DNA of 64,000 bases from Paraburkholderia oxyphila NBRC 105797 (GTDB taxonomy: Bacteria > Pseudomonadota > Gammaproteobacteria > Burkholderiales > Burkholderiaceae), in NCBI RefSeq assembly GCF_000685075.1, contig NZ_BAYD01000004.1, positions 186,001 through 250,000 of the forward strand, read 5' to 3'. Under the pieces are notes generated by a model, which had not been told where the DNA came from, did no database searches, and was given only the letters and a program-made list of their open reading frames with translations. Position 1 is the stretch's first letter. Every line of letters starts with the position of its first letter. Positions 10,690-23,178 of the stretch are shown here, in pieces. Made by a program: the position numbers and the translations under genes.

Positions 10690-11451
10690 ATGATGAAGCA
10701 AAGATTCGCCGCCTGGGCGCGGCACGCCGCGCCGGCCGCCACGGCCCGCGCCGCCCTCAACACTATCGCCACCCTCGCCGCTTTCACGGCCACGGCCGCG
10801 CTGGGTCTCGCTGCCAGCGCCGCCCTGCCCGGCGGCTCGCACGACGCCTTCGCAGCTACCGCGCCTGCCGTCCAGCCCGCCGCCGCGAAGCCCGTCATCG
10901 CCGTGCTCGGCGACAGCCTTTCCGCCGAATACGGGCTGCCGCGCGACACGGGCTGGGTCGCCCTGCTGCGCCAGCGGCTCACGAGCGAGCGGATCGATTA
11001 TAGCGTCGCGAATGCGAGCATCAGCGGCGACACCACGAGCGGCGGCCTCGCCCGCCTGCCGCTCGTCATGCAGCGCATGAAGCCCTCGATCGTGATCGTC
11101 GAGCTCGGCGCGAACGACGCGCTGCGCGGCGTTCCGCTCACGATGACGGAAAGCAATCTGCGCGCGATCGTCGCCGAGATCCGCAAGGGCCATGCGCAGC
11201 CGGTGCTGGTGGGCATGTACGTGCCCCCCAATTACGGCCCCGACTACACCCGCCGGTTCCATGGCCTCTACGGCCAGCTTTCGACGGAGTTGAACGTGCC
11301 GCTCGTGCCGTTCCTGCTCGCGGGCCTCGCCGACAAACCCAATCTCTTTCAGTCCGACCAGATGCATCCGAACCAGCAGGCACAGCCCTTGCTGCTCGAC
11401 AACGTGTGGCCGACGCTCAAGCCGCTGCTCGGTGGCGGCGCGCAGCGTTGA
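10690..11451 (+). CDS. tesA: GDSL-type arylesterase / lysophospholipase, TesA family, exported
   Basis: Periplasmic SGNH hydrolase related to TesA (thioesterase I / protease I / lysophospholipase L1), cleaving acyl and aryl esters. Of 253 residues, about the first 60 form an unusually long Ala-rich leader, probably a signal peptide plus a linker. The four SGNH blocks are present: GDSLSAEYG (catalytic Ser), the Gly of ISGDTTSGG, GANDALRG, and DQMHPN carrying the catalytic Asp and His. The start MMKQRF is chosen because it precedes the signal peptide; its promoter must lie inside the divergent ATPase gene. Confidence 0.92.
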   Translation: MMKQRFAAWARHAAPAATARAALNTIATLAAFTATAALGLAASAALPGGSHDAFAATAPAVQPAAAKPVIAVLGDSLSAEYGLPRDTGWVALLRQRLTSERIDYSVANASISGDTTSGGLARLPLVMQRMKPSIVIVELGANDALRGVPLTMTESNLRAIVAEIRKGHAQPVLVGMYVPPNYGPDYTRRFHGLYGQLSTELNVPLVPFLLAGLADKPNLFQSDQMHPNQQAQPLLLDNVWPTLKPLLGGGAQR

Positions 11452-11453
11452 CA

Positions 11454-11490
11454 GCGCAATGGCGCGCATCTGCGTGATGCGCCATTGCGC
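11454..11490 (+). terminator. Hairpin after tesA without a T-run
   Basis: GCGCAATGGCG pairs with CGCCATTGCGC just past the tesA stop. No T-run follows, so this may be an mRNA 3'-end stabiliser or a weak terminator. Confidence 0.4.
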
Positions 11491-11610
11491 CGTCGTATCA
11501 GGCGTGCGACGCCGTCAAGCGCGTTGCGCGTCGTGTGCCAGGTCACATGTTTGCAGCGGACGAGCGGCTTTCGTCTGATTCCCGACTGACCCTGACTGAA
11601 GGGAGAAAAC

Positions 11611-11958
11611 GTGAAATTTTTACCTCTGATTGCCATTACGGCCACCCTTGCAGCCTGCGCCAATCAACCTGTGCCGAGCGGCGCACAATCGGTCGGCACG
11701 AGCCAGCAACCGCCTGCGGCCGTCGCGCAGTGCATCGCCAGGAAGTGGGCCGACCGCTCGCAGCAGCAAGTCGTCCAGCAGAGCGTCCTCGCCAACGACC
11801 AGGCCGTCGATGTCTATGTGCCCGGCCAGCAGCCGCCGAACGGTGCGGCCGCAACGGTGCGCCCGGCGTGGAACGCCAACGCGAAGACGTGGGTCGGCTT
11901 CCGTGCCGGCGGTGGCGCGGGCAGCGACGCCACGGGCGATATCAGCGCCTGCCTCTGA
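11611..11958 (+). CDS. Small lipoprotein of unknown function
   Basis: A 115-residue protein starting with GTG after a good ribosome site (GAAGGGAG at 11599-11606). The N-terminus (MKFLPLIAITATLAAC) is a lipoprotein signal with lipobox LAAC, so Cys-16 would be lipidated and the protein anchored in an envelope membrane. The remainder is Gln- and Ala-rich and ends ...DISACL, with a second and third Cys that could pair. I do not recognise a characterised family. It has its own terminator at 12010. Confidence 0.75.
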   Translation: MKFLPLIAITATLAACANQPVPSGAQSVGTSQQPPAAVAQCIARKWADRSQQQVVQQSVLANDQAVDVYVPGQQPPNGAAATVRPAWNANAKTWVGFRAGGGAGSDATGDISACL

Positions 11959-12009
11959 TTGCGAATGCACGCGCGCGCAGCACCTCAGTCGCGCTGCGAA
12001 CGCCCAAAC

Positions 12010-12038
12010 AAAAGCCCCGCATTTGCGGGGCTTTTTTT
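12010..12038. terminator. Bidirectional terminator between lipoprotein gene and ppiD
   Basis: AAAAGCCCCGCA pairs with TGCGGGGCTTTT, with a run of seven T on the plus side and TTTTGTTT on the minus side. It sits between two convergent genes. Confidence 0.9.
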
Positions 12039-12075
12039 GCACTCACGCGCCTTGGCGTGACGCGGGCTGCGACGC

Positions 12076-14016
12076 TTACTGCCCGTCGCTGTCAGACTGG
12101 CTGGATGCGCCCAGCGAGCCATACATCTTGACCTTGGAGCGATCGCGCAGCGCATCGAGATAAGCCTGCGTCTCGGACTGGCCACTCACGCCTGCGAGCT
12201 GCTGCTGGGCGGCGGTCAGACGCGGACCGTCGGCGGGCGGGCCGTTGGTCACGCTGTTCACGCGATAGATCGCATAGCCCTGGTCGCCGAGATCGACGCC
12301 CACATAGGCAGGCAGCTTCTGCGGGTCAGCCTTGAACACCGCCGAAAGCGCATTGGGCGGCAGCCCCTGTGCGTCGTTGCGCGTGACCTTCACCGCTGCC
12401 GAGAAGCCGTCGGTGGCCTTCGACTTCTGCAGCGCCGCGAGCTTCGCTTCGCCGTCCTTGCGCGCCGCGTCGCCGGCCTGCTCCGCAACCACCTTCTGGC
12501 GCACGGCATCCTTGACGGCGGCGAACGCGGGCACGGCGGCGGGCTGGAAGCTCGTCACGTGCGCGGAGATCAGCGTGTTGTTGCCGACGTCGATCGCCTG
12601 CGTGTTGTTGTGCTGATTCACCGAGTCGCTCGCGAACACCGCGTCGAGGAACTTCGGGTTGTTCAGCGGGCTGTCCTGCGGCAGCGCGGGGTTCGGCTTC
12701 GGCGTGACCGTGGCCGTCTGGAGCGTCAGCTTGTACTTGTCGGCGGCCGGCTGGAGGCTCTTCGACTGCTCGTAGACCATCGAGGTAAAGCCGTCCGTCG
12801 CGTCGGCGAGCAGCTTCGCCGCCTGCTGCGCCTTCACGTCGTTGGTGATCTGGCCTTTGACTTCGTCGAAGGACTGGGTCACCGACGGCTTGATGTCCGT
12901 CAATTTGACGATGTGGTAGCCGAAGTCCGACTGAATCACGTCGCTGATCTCGTCCTTCTTGAGCTTGAAGACGGCATCGTCGAAGGCCTGGCCGCCCGCG
13001 ATCATGCCCGGGCCGAAGTAGCCGAGGTCACCGCCCTTCGAGGCCGAGCCCGGATCCTGCGAGTCCTTCTGGGCGATCTGCGCGAACTGGTCGGGATGCG
13101 CCTTGACCTCCGCGAGAATCTGCTCCGCCTTCTGCCTGGCGGCGGCACGATCGGCTGCGCTCGCGTCCTTCGCGACCGTGATCAGGATGTGGCTCGCCCG
13201 CACTTCTTCCTGCGTCTTGTAGTGCGCGATATTGTCGTCGTAGTACTTCTTGAGATCGGCATCCGTCGGATTGACCGAGGCCCCAACCGTTGCGGCCGAA
13301 AGCACCAGATATTGGATCTGCGCCGTGGCCGGCGTGGCGAAGTCGCTCTTGTGCGCGTCGTAGTACGACTGCAGCTGCGCGTCGGTGGGGTTGATCTTCG
13401 GTGCGTAGTCGCTCGCGTGGAACGCGAGTCCCTGCACTTCGCGCTGCTGCTCGGAAAGCTCCGTGAGCTGCTGCGCAAGCGCCTTTGGCGTGAACGCGCT
13501 GTTCACGAGCGCCGCCGGCAACTGTTGCATCGCGAGGCTATAGCGCACGCGCTCGTCGTACTGCTCGGGCGTCATGCCCTGCATGGCGAGCAACTGCTTG
13601 TACTTGTCGAGGTCGATCGAACCGTCGGGGTTCTTCAGCGACGAGATGATCGGATCGGACAGCAGCGTGCGGCGCACCGCGTCGTCCGAGGCGGTCAGAT
13701 GCAGGCGCTGGACTTCGTCCACGAGCACGCGCTGCTGGATGAGCCCGTCGAGAATGTCCTCGCGATGCTGAGGTGTATCGAACTGAGTGGCGTCGAAGCG
13801 TGCGCCCATGATCTGCCGCGCCTGGTCCATCTGCTGACGCGCCGCATTGTCGAATTCGGCGCGAGTGATCTTGTGACCGTTGACGCTGGCAACATTCGCG
13901 CTTTCGTCAAAGAAACCGCGGAAGCCTTGAATGCCGACGAAGCCGAGACCTGGCAGAATCACCAGCATCAGCATCATCATCATCAGTCGTTTGTGATTGC
14001 GGAAAAAGTCGAGCAT
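12076..14016 (-). CDS. ppiD: Periplasmic folding chaperone / peptidyl-prolyl isomerase PpiD
   Basis: Inner-membrane-anchored periplasmic chaperone that acts at the exit of the Sec translocon. The 646 residues show one N-terminal membrane anchor (MLMLVILPGLGFVGIQGF, about 14-32), a SurA-like N-domain with conserved VNGHKITRAEFD, a parvulin domain from about residue 265 (VRASHILI ... GGDLGYFGPGMI) and a C-terminal SurA-like lobe. It lies directly downstream of tRNA-Asp on the same strand, the usual beta-proteobacterial order lon-hupB-tRNAs-ppiD. Confidence 0.93.
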   Translation of the reverse strand: MLDFFRNHKRLMMMMLMLVILPGLGFVGIQGFRGFFDESANVASVNGHKITRAEFDNAARQQMDQARQIMGARFDATQFDTPQHREDILDGLIQQRVLVDEVQRLHLTASDDAVRRTLLSDPIISSLKNPDGSIDLDKYKQLLAMQGMTPEQYDERVRYSLAMQQLPAALVNSAFTPKALAQQLTELSEQQREVQGLAFHASDYAPKINPTDAQLQSYYDAHKSDFATPATAQIQYLVLSAATVGASVNPTDADLKKYYDDNIAHYKTQEEVRASHILITVAKDASAADRAAARQKAEQILAEVKAHPDQFAQIAQKDSQDPGSASKGGDLGYFGPGMIAGGQAFDDAVFKLKKDEISDVIQSDFGYHIVKLTDIKPSVTQSFDEVKGQITNDVKAQQAAKLLADATDGFTSMVYEQSKSLQPAADKYKLTLQTATVTPKPNPALPQDSPLNNPKFLDAVFASDSVNQHNNTQAIDVGNNTLISAHVTSFQPAAVPAFAAVKDAVRQKVVAEQAGDAARKDGEAKLAALQKSKATDGFSAAVKVTRNDAQGLPPNALSAVFKADPQKLPAYVGVDLGDQGYAIYRVNSVTNGPPADGPRLTAAQQQLAGVSGQSETQAYLDALRDRSKVKMYGSLGASSQSDSDGQ

Positions 14017-14118
14017 GCGTGACCAGGCGTTGGAGGGCGCCGAAAAATAGAACGCCCGATATTACAACAGCGACCAACAAAAAAGGCGAACCGGAGTTCG
14101 CCTTCTTGCTGATAGATC

Positions 14119-14195
14119 TGGCGGAGCGGACGGGACTCGAACCCGCGACCCCCGGCGTGACAGGCCGGTATTCTAACCAACTGAACTACCGCTCC
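14119..14195 (-). tRNA. tRNA-Asp (GTC)
   Basis: Read on the minus strand, a 77-base cloverleaf begins GGAGCGGTAGTTCAG and ends CCGCTCCGCCA with an encoded CCA. The anticodon loop CCTGTCACG gives GTC. It follows tRNA-Val on the same strand. Confidence 0.97.
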
Positions 14196-14258
14196 GTGCT
14201 GATGGACTGCGTGCGCTACTATCGCGCGCAGGATGCGCGTGTTGCGAATCTGAAGCTG

Positions 14259-14334
14259 TGGTGGGTGCTGAGAGGCTCGAACTCCCGACCTACGCCTTGT
14301 AAGGGCGCCGCTCTACCAACTGAGCTAAGCACCC
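14259..14334 (-). tRNA. tRNA-Val (TAC)
   Basis: Read on the minus strand, a 76-base cloverleaf begins GGGTGCTTAGCTCAG and ends AGCACCCACCA. The anticodon loop CCTTACAAG gives TAC. It lies 63 bases upstream of tRNA-Asp and downstream of hupB, so all may share transcripts. Confidence 0.97.
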
Positions 14335-14413
14335 AGCTTCATGACTCTGCTGCGCTTTTTGCTACTACGCTAACCGCGGCATTTCACTGCGCAGTCATCA
14401 AGTAGCAAGCCCG

Positions 14414-14686
14414 TTAGTTTAGCGCATCTTTGAGCGCTTTGCCAGGCCTGAATTTAGGAACTTTTGCCGCCTTGATTTTGATCGCCGCACCCGTGCGCGG
14501 ATTGCGCCCCGTACGCGCCGTGCGCTTGCCGACCGCGAAGGTGCCAAAGCCGATCAGCGTGACCGAGCCGCCCTTCTTCAACGTATTTTTGACGCCACCG
14601 ATCACGGCATCGAGTGCGCGTCCCGCAGCCAATTTTGAGATGTCGGCCTGCTGTGCGATGTGATCGATCAATTCCGTCTTGTTCAT
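14414..14686 (-). CDS. hupB: DNA-binding protein HU, beta type
   Basis: Nucleoid-associated histone-like protein that bends DNA without sequence specificity. The 90 residues are the standard HU length. The start is [11 protein letters not shown], the conserved [17 protein letters not shown] leads into the DNA-binding arm, and the end is [13 protein letters not shown]. The ATG at 14686 is preceded by a purine-rich site (GGGGACTGGA). Because the lon terminator lies upstream, hupB probably has its own promoter in the 362-base gap before it. Confidence 0.97.
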   Translation of the reverse strand: MNKTELIDHIAQQADISKLAAGRALDAVIGGVKNTLKKGGSVTLIGFGTFAVGKRTARTGRNPRTGAAIKIKAAKVPKFRPGKALKDALN

Positions 14687-14962
14687 TCCAGTCCCCGAGT
14701 ATGTGTTTGGGCAATCGTGGTGGCGCAAGGTGCCGCCGTGCGCCGGCAAGGAATATCACTGACAAACCGCTCCAGTCTGGTCTGGAACCAGAGCCCGCTC
14801 ATTTAACGGGGCCGAAACTACCGTGTCAAGCGGGGTTCGGCCCGATGCGGTGATGCTTTCCACGGCCGATCTCCGCGCGCGCGCCGAACGCAACCCATCT
14901 GGCGCAACGTCAACGAATCTAACGGGCGCACGCGACGTGCCGCCGCGCGCAATTGCACCCAA

Positions 14963-14997
14963 CAACAAAAACCCGCGGACGATGCCGCGGGTTTTTC
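14963..14997 (-). terminator. Rho-independent terminator of lon
   Basis: On the minus strand AAAACCCGCGGC pairs with a GTCCGCGGGTTTT arm across a short ATC loop and is followed by TTTTTGTTGTT. It lies about 50 bases past the lon stop. Nothing else stands out in the remaining gap to hupB (14687-14962). Confidence 0.9.
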
Positions 14998-15048
14998 GGG
15001 GGGCGAGCGTTTCAGCAAGCCGCGCGATCAGCGCGGCTCACGTGAAGC

Positions 15049-17478
<2,430 letters not shown>

Positions 17479-17599
17479 TTCATTTCCCCATGAGTGGAAT
17501 CAATTGTTCGGTAAGTGAGGCCAGAAAAGCCGATTGCAAGCCTCGAGCAAGTGGGAAAAGTTCAGTGACTCCAAAAAAAGTGCGCCATCGACCACAAGA

Positions 17600-17642
17600 T
17601 TAAACGAAAAAGCCGTTCATCCCATTGTATGAACGGCTTTTC
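17600..17642 (-). terminator. Rho-independent terminator of clpX
   Basis: On the minus strand AAAAGCCGTTCAT pairs with ATGAACGGCTTTT (loop ACAATGGG) and is followed by TTCGTTTAA. It separates clpX from lon. Confidence 0.9.
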
Positions 17643-17670
17643 CCCGGAACTCTTTAGCCGATCACCACCA

Positions 17671-18942
17671 TCAGTTCGAGCCTGCAACCTTTGGAGCGTC
17701 TTCGTAGATCAAGAGCGGCTTGCCGTCGCCGTCGATCACGTTGTCGTCGATGATCACCTTGCTCACGCCCTTCATGGCCGGCAGCTCGTACATCACGTCG
17801 AGCAACGCCTGTTCCAGGATCGAGCGCAGGCCCCGGGCGCCGGTCTTGCGGCGGATCGCCTTGCGGGCGACGGCCTGCAGCGCAGCCGGACGGATCTCGA
17901 GTTCCACGCGCTCCATGTTGAAGAGCTTGTGATACTGCTTGACGAGCGCATTCTTCGGCTCGACCAGAATCTTCATGAGCGCGGCTTCGTCGAGCTTGCC
18001 GAGCGTGGCGACCACGGGCAGACGGCCGATCAGTTCCGGAATCAGGCCGAACTTGATCAGGTCTTCCGGTTCCGTTTCGCGCAGCACTTCGCCGGTATCG
18101 CGTTCCTGCTTGCTCTTCACGCTCGCGCCAAAGCCGATGCCGGTTTTTTCCGTGCGGTCGGTAATGACCTTTTCCAGGCCGTCGAACGCACCGCCGCAAA
18201 TGAACAGGATATTGGTCGTGTCGACCTGGATGAAATCCTGGTTCGGATGCTTGCGGCCGCCCTGCGGCGGCACCGAGGCCATCGTGCCCTCGACGAGCTT
18301 GAGCAGCGCCTGCTGCACGCCTTCGCCGGAGACGTCACGCGTGATCGACGGGTTGTCCGACTTGCGGCTGATCTTGTCGATTTCGTCGATATAGACGATG
18401 CCGCGCTGGGCCTTGTCGACCTCGTAATTGCAGTTCTGCAGCAGCTTCTGAATGATGTTCTCGACGTCCTCGCCCACGTAGCCGGCTTCGGTCAGCGTGG
18501 TGGCGTCCGCGATCACGAACGGGACGTTCAGAAGGCGCGCGAGCGTCTGCGCGAGCAGCGTCTTGCCCGAGCCCGTGGGCCCGATCAAGAGGATGTTGCT
18601 CTTGGAGAGTTCGACGTCGTCCTTCTTGTCGAGATGCTTCAGACGCTTGTAGTGGTTGTACACCGCTACCGCAAGGATCTTCTTCGCGCGTTCCTGCCCG
18701 ATCACGTACTGGTCGAGGATGTCGCGGATCTCCTGCGGGCTCGGCAGGTCCGAGCGCGACAGCGCCGCGTCGACGCCCGCGCCTGCGGCCTCGTCGCGAA
18801 TGATCTCGTTGCACAGGTCGATACATTCATCGCAGATGAACACCGACGGGCCGGCAATCAGTTTCTTGACTTCATGCTGGCTTTTGCCGCAAAACGAGCA
18901 ATACAACAGCTTCTCGCTGTTAGAACCTTTCTTGTCCGCCAT
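17671..18942 (-). CDS. clpX: ATP-dependent Clp protease ATP-binding subunit ClpX
   Basis: AAA+ unfoldase that feeds tagged proteins to ClpP. The 423 residues begin with the zinc-binding domain (CSFCGKSQ ... CDECIDLC), followed by Walker A GPTGSGKT, Walker [10 protein letters not shown], the pore loop motif GYVGEDV and the sensor region [14 protein letters not shown]. An [12 protein letters not shown] loop for ClpP docking (GIGFGA) is present. It follows clpP by 229 bases in the same direction, as usual. Confidence 0.97.
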   Translation of the reverse strand: MADKKGSNSEKLLYCSFCGKSQHEVKKLIAGPSVFICDECIDLCNEIIRDEAAGAGVDAALSRSDLPSPQEIRDILDQYVIGQERAKKILAVAVYNHYKRLKHLDKKDDVELSKSNILLIGPTGSGKTLLAQTLARLLNVPFVIADATTLTEAGYVGEDVENIIQKLLQNCNYEVDKAQRGIVYIDEIDKISRKSDNPSITRDVSGEGVQQALLKLVEGTMASVPPQGGRKHPNQDFIQVDTTNILFICGGAFDGLEKVITDRTEKTGIGFGASVKSKQERDTGEVLRETEPEDLIKFGLIPELIGRLPVVATLGKLDEAALMKILVEPKNALVKQYHKLFNMERVELEIRPAALQAVARKAIRRKTGARGLRSILEQALLDVMYELPAMKGVSKVIIDDNVIDGDGKPLLIYEDAPKVAGSN

Positions 18943-19171
18943 GGATAAATGAGCCTCCGGACACTCTGTTACATGATACGCCGTTTCCCCCAGCGAGGCC
19001 GGGGGGCGCGTGAACCGCTTGCTGTGACGGCGTTGGCCGCAGGCCGCGAAGCGCGTTACCGATTATTTCACACGGTCCGCCCGCCCATGCCTATCCCGTA
19101 TTTCACGGGGTTCGCACATGCAGCGGGCGGACCATCTGTTGGCAAACAGGATGCCAAAAACGCGTGCCGGA

Positions 19172-19834
19172 TCAGGGGCGCTTGTGCAGCACCTGATCGA
19201 CGAGGCCATAGGCCTGTGCGTCGTCGCCCGACATGAAGTTGTCGCGGTCGGTGTCGCGCGCGATGCGCTCGACCGGCTGGCCCGTATGGTTGGCGAGCAA
19301 CTGGTTCAGGCGCTCCTTCAGGTACAGGATTTCGCGCGCCTGGATTTCGATGTCCGACGCCTGGCCGCGTGCGCCGCCGAGCGGCTGGTGAATCATGACG
19401 CGCGAGTTCGGCAGCGCGAAGCGCTTGCCCTTCGCGCCCGACGCGAGCAGGAACGCACCCATGCTGGCCGCGAGGCCCATGCAAAGGGTCGAAACGTCGG
19501 GCTTGATGAACTGCATCGTGTCGTAGATCGCCATACCAGCCGAGACCGAGCCGCCCGGGCTGTTGATGTAGAGGCTGATGTCCTTGTCAGGATTCTCGCT
19601 TTCGAGGAACAGCAGCTGGGCGACAACGAGATTCGCGGTCTGGTCGTTCACTTCGCCAACCAGAAACACCACACGCTCCTTGAGCAGGCGCGAGTAGATG
19701 TCATACGAACGCTCGCCGCGGCCGCTCGTCTCCACGACGATCGGCACGAGGCCGAGCGCCTGCGGTTCGAGGTCGCGCGAGGCGTGGGAGGTCAACGTGT
19801 CCAGCGATTGAGCGCGAATGGTCATGCGGTGCAT
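19172..19834 (-). CDS. clpP: ATP-dependent Clp protease proteolytic subunit ClpP
   Basis: Serine peptidase forming the barrel used by ClpX and ClpA. The catalytic triad context is visible: Ser in GLAASMGAF, His in RVMIHQP, and a C-terminal Asp. The oxyanion segment is [10 protein letters not shown]. Two start codons are possible, ATG 19834 (220 aa, used here) and ATG 19825 (217 aa, MTIRAQ). The gene lies between tig and clpX, the standard tig-clpP-clpX order; a terminator separates it from tig. Confidence 0.97.
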   Translation of the reverse strand: MHRMTIRAQSLDTLTSHASRDLEPQALGLVPIVVETSGRGERSYDIYSRLLKERVVFLVGEVNDQTANLVVAQLLFLESENPDKDISLYINSPGGSVSAGMAIYDTMQFIKPDVSTLCMGLAASMGAFLLASGAKGKRFALPNSRVMIHQPLGGARGQASDIEIQAREILYLKERLNQLLANHTGQPVERIARDTDRDNFMSGDDAQAYGLVDQVLHKRP

Positions 19835-19934
19835 CCTTGTCTGGAAGAGTTGTTCTGGTAACCCTGATAATGCTCAATGGCGACGGACCCTGCAAAAATC
19901 AACCACACGGGCAATGTGGCCAAATTCTGCGGAT

Positions 19935-19983
19935 ACAAAAACGGCGTGCTGGCCGTCGGTTGCTCCGACAGCCGGCACGCCGT
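19935..19983 (-). terminator. Rho-independent terminator of tig
   Basis: On the minus strand an ACGGCGTGC arm pairs with GCACGCCGT, with an inner TGTCGG/CCGACG extension, followed by TTTTGT. It lies just past the tig stop. Confidence 0.8.
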
Positions 19984-19994
19984 AGCGGGCAGAT

Positions 19995-21341
19995 TTAAGC
20001 CTGCGCCGTTGCGCTTGCCAGTTCTTCGAAGCTCACCAGCTTGTCCGTCACCTTGGCCTTGCCGAGCACGAAGTCCACGACGTTCGATTCGACGACGTAG
20101 GCTTCCATTTCGGCGAGACGCTGCTGGTTCGAATAATACCAGCGCACGACTTCCTTCGGGTCTTCGTAGCTTTTCGCGAATTCGTCGACTTCAGCGCGGA
20201 TTTGCTCCGGCTTCGCTTCGAGGTTGTTCGCCTTCACGAGCTCGGCCAGCACGAGGCCGAGCTTCACGCGGCGCTCTGCCTGTTCCTTGAACATTTCGGC
20301 CGGGATCGGCGCGTCCTTGGCGTTGGGCACGCCGCGCTGCGCGAGGTCCGCACGCGCCATTTCGACGAGGCGCTGCTGGTCCTGCTCGACGAGCGCGTTC
20401 GGCACGTCGAGTTCGGCGATCTTCAGGAGCGCGTCCATGACCTGGTTCTTGACGATGGCCTGGGTGCGGCGCTTCGCTTCGCGCTCGAGGTTGTCCTTGA
20501 TCTCGGCGCGCATCTTCACGAGGTCGCCGTCGGCGATGCCGAGCGACTTCGCGAATTCGCCGTCGATTTCCGGCAGGTGCGGCCACTCGATCTGCTGCAT
20601 CGTGATCGTGAACTTCGCGGTCTTGCCGGCGACTTCCTTGCCGTGATAGTCCTCGGGGAAAGCGAGGTCGAATTCGCGCGACTCGCCCTTCTTCAGGCCG
20701 ATCGCCGCCTTTTCGAATTCCGGCAGCATGCGGCCTTCGCCCAGCACGAACGCGAAGCCTTCAGCGCTGCCGCCCGGGAATGCGACGTCGTCGATCTTGC
20801 CGAGGAAGTCGACCGTCACGCGATCGCCTTCCTTCGCTGCCGTGTCGGCGCCGCCGTCACCGTGCTCGCCCGCTTCGCCGCGTGCGTGGAAGTGCACGCG
20901 CTGCTTGCGCAGGATGTCGAGCGTGCGGTCGATTTCGGCTTCGGTGATGGTCGTGGTCGTGCGCTCGATTTCGGCGCTGCCGACGTCGCCGAGCGTCACT
21001 TCCGGATAGACCTCGAAGGTCGCGTCGAACGCGTAATCGCCTTCCGTGGCTTCCGCCTTCGGGGCGAAGCTCGGCTGACCGGCCACGCGCAGGTTCTCGG
21101 CGCGGCTGATGTCGAAGAATTCCTTGCCGACCTTGTCGCTCAGGACTTCGGCTTCCACCTGGCCCGAGTACTGTTGCGTGACCATCTTGAGCGGCACCTT
21201 GCCCGGGCGGAAACCCGGCATGCGCACGTTCTTCGCGAGTTGGCGGATGCGCGAATCGACTTCTTTCTGCACGGCGTCCTTCGGCAGGGAAATCGTCACG
21301 CGGCGTTCGAGCTTGCCGAGGTTTTCAACAACGTTAGCCAT
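19995..21341 (-). CDS. tig: Trigger factor
   Basis: Ribosome-associated chaperone and prolyl isomerase acting on nascent chains. The 448 residues are organised as the ribosome-binding domain with the signature FRPGKVP (around residue 45), the FKBP-type isomerase domain ([14 protein letters not shown] ... [13 protein letters not shown]) and a helical C-terminal substrate domain. A small acidic Gly/Asp stretch ([12 protein letters not shown]) precedes the isomerase domain. The ATG at 21341 gives [15 protein letters not shown]. It heads the tig-clpP-clpX group. Confidence 0.97.
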   Translation of the reverse strand: MANVVENLGKLERRVTISLPKDAVQKEVDSRIRQLAKNVRMPGFRPGKVPLKMVTQQYSGQVEAEVLSDKVGKEFFDISRAENLRVAGQPSFAPKAEATEGDYAFDATFEVYPEVTLGDVGSAEIERTTTTITEAEIDRTLDILRKQRVHFHARGEAGEHGDGGADTAAKEGDRVTVDFLGKIDDVAFPGGSAEGFAFVLGEGRMLPEFEKAAIGLKKGESREFDLAFPEDYHGKEVAGKTAKFTITMQQIEWPHLPEIDGEFAKSLGIADGDLVKMRAEIKDNLEREAKRRTQAIVKNQVMDALLKIAELDVPNALVEQDQQRLVEMARADLAQRGVPNAKDAPIPAEMFKEQAERRVKLGLVLAELVKANNLEAKPEQIRAEVDEFAKSYEDPKEVVRWYYSNQQRLAEMEAYVVESNVVDFVLGKAKVTDKLVSFEELASATAQA

Positions 21342-21822
21342 GGCTTCAATCGTCCTAAAATTGTTCGAGCGTAATCAGTAATCTTTGCTGCCGCAGTCCG
21401 ATGGGGCTGCCCGCACAGGGTGTGACCCGCATCGCTTGCGTCTCGCTTGTGCCTCGTCGGCGCCGCCTGCCGGTCTGGTCGAGCCAGAACGGGCGGCGTC
21501 CTTTCCGTGATCCGCGAGACCCATCCCGCTACAAATCGGCTAATTTGGGCCGAATCGGGCGGTTTGCGGTGCGGTTCCGTCAAAAGAGCCGAGTATTTTA
21601 GCAAACTATTGACGCACCCAAATGGAATTGCCGTTCGAGCGTAAAGATGACGCCCAACCCGGTGCGAGATCGGCCCGATTTCGCGCGCCGCGAAACGCCT
21701 GCGATGCGTGCTATCTCACCTGAGGTATCCAGCACGCCCCCGCGCACTGGTAAGCTAACGCTCGCGCCGGACGCCCCGCCGGTCACAGCCTCTGCCAACA
21801 CAACTCTTCCAGTCGAGACACC
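21342..21822. other. Divergent intergenic region tig / glycerate kinase
   Basis: These 481 bases hold the upstream regions of two divergent genes. I see no open frame with coding character, no RNA gene, and no riboswitch-like structure. Promoters must lie here but no convincing sigma-70 pair was identified. Confidence 0.6.
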
Positions 21823-22980
21823 ATGCCTAACCAGACGTTTGCTGACGCACCCGTCGTCGTCATTGCTCCCGATTCTTTCAAAGGCTCGCTCAGCGCGGAT
21901 GGGGTCGCCGCCGCGATCGCCGACGGCATCCGCCGTGCCCGAGCCGACGCCGATATCCGCATCTGCCCGATGGCCGATGGCGGCGAAGGCACGCTCGACG
22001 CGATGCTCAGCGTGGGCGGCGAGCGCCGCGTGATCAATGTGGAAGGCGCGGCCGGCGCGCGGCGCGATGCCACCGTCGGCCTGCTGCATGACGGCAGCGC
22101 GATCGTCGAGACCGCCGAGATCGTCGGCATCACCGACCCGGTGGGCATGGGCGTGCCGGTCGCCGCGCGCAGCACGCGTGGCATGGGCGAAGCCATTCGC
22201 GCGCTGCTCGACGAAGGCGTGCGCCGCTTCTACGTCGCGCTCGGCGGCAGCAGCACGAACGATGCCGGCGCGGGCCTGCTCGCAGGTCTCGGCCTGCAAC
22301 TCTTCGACGCGGACGGCAACGCGCTCGCGCCCACGCCGCAGGCGCTCGCGAGCGTGGCGCGCGTCGACGTCTCCGGGCTCGACGCGCGACTGACCGAAGC
22401 GAGCTTCGTCGCCATGTCGGACGTCGACAATCCGCTCACGGGCGGGCATGGCGCGACCGCCGTGTTCGGCCCGCAAAAAGGCGTGAAGCCCGAAGAAGTC
22501 GCCCCGATCGATGCCGCCCTCGCGCATTTCGCCGATCTGCTCGAAGCCGCGCTCGGCCGCCACGCGCGCGACGAAGCCGGTGCGGGCGCAGCGGGTGGCC
22601 TCGGCTTCGCGCTGCGCATGCTCGGCGCGAGCTTCGAGCCCGGCGCCGAAGTCGTGGCGCGCACCATCGGCCTCGACGCGGCGCTCGCGGGCGCGCACTG
22701 GCTCATCACCGGCGAGGGCCGCTCGGACGTGCAGACGCTGCACGGCAAAGCGCCCTTCATCGCCTGCCGCCATGCGCAGGCCGCCGGTGTGCCGGCCACG
22801 CTGCTTTCGGGCGCGGTGGACCCGGCTGCGCTGCCGCGTCTCGCCGAGCACTTCAACGGCTGCTTCTCGCCCGCGCCCGGCCCGATCACGCTCGAGACGG
22901 CCATCCGCGAAGCTGCCACGCTGCTCGCGAACGAAGCGGAGCAACTCACGCGCTTGAAGTACGGATCGCGTGGCGCATAA
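21823..22980 (+). CDS. Glycerate 2-kinase, GarK/GlxK family
   Basis: Phosphorylates glycerate with ATP, giving 2-phosphoglycerate in the glyoxylate/tartronate-semialdehyde route. The 385 residues match the family (about 380). Typical blocks are APDSFKGSLSA at the N-terminus, PMADGGEGT, ALGGSSTNDAGAG and the late ITGEGRSDVQTLHGKAP. The ATG at 21823 starts six codons before the conserved region. It is a single gene; the MarR regulator follows in the same direction and could be its regulator, but that is only suggested by position. Confidence 0.92.
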   Translation: MPNQTFADAPVVVIAPDSFKGSLSADGVAAAIADGIRRARADADIRICPMADGGEGTLDAMLSVGGERRVINVEGAAGARRDATVGLLHDGSAIVETAEIVGITDPVGMGVPVAARSTRGMGEAIRALLDEGVRRFYVALGGSSTNDAGAGLLAGLGLQLFDADGNALAPTPQALASVARVDVSGLDARLTEASFVAMSDVDNPLTGGHGATAVFGPQKGVKPEEVAPIDAALAHFADLLEAALGRHARDEAGAGAAGGLGFALRMLGASFEPGAEVVARTIGLDAALAGAHWLITGEGRSDVQTLHGKAPFIACRHAQAAGVPATLLSGAVDPAALPRLAEHFNGCFSPAPGPITLETAIREAATLLANEAEQLTRLKYGSRGA

Positions 22981-23053
22981 CACCGCGTCCGCAAAATCGT
23001 CTGACTTTAGCTTGTGCGCAGTCAACCTTCTCCGCAGTAAGCGATTAATAGAT

Positions 23054-23082
23054 TCGTACGCCCGCGCACGGTGGGCGTACGA
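23054..23082. terminator. Inverted repeat between glycerate kinase and marR genes
   Basis: TCGTACGCCC at 23054-23063 is exactly inverted at 23073-23082 with a 9-base spacer. No T-run follows, so it may be a transcript-end hairpin for the kinase gene or an operator for the MarR-type regulator that starts about 100 bases on. Confidence 0.4.
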
Positions 23083-23178
23083 GGGTTCATGCGCGTTGAC
23101 CCGGGCGCTCGTTGAGGCAACAATCATGGTAGGCGCGGCATGATTGCGCCGACCTCACGCGACCAGACCAGGACGACC

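Noticed and set aside
12559..14022. 487-codon plus-strand frame over ppiD
   Set aside because: Antisense shadow of ppiD with His/Arg-rich composition.
21342..21822. Riboswitch or small RNA upstream of the glycerate kinase gene
   Set aside because: No conserved aptamer core or paired terminator/antiterminator could be recognised by eye.
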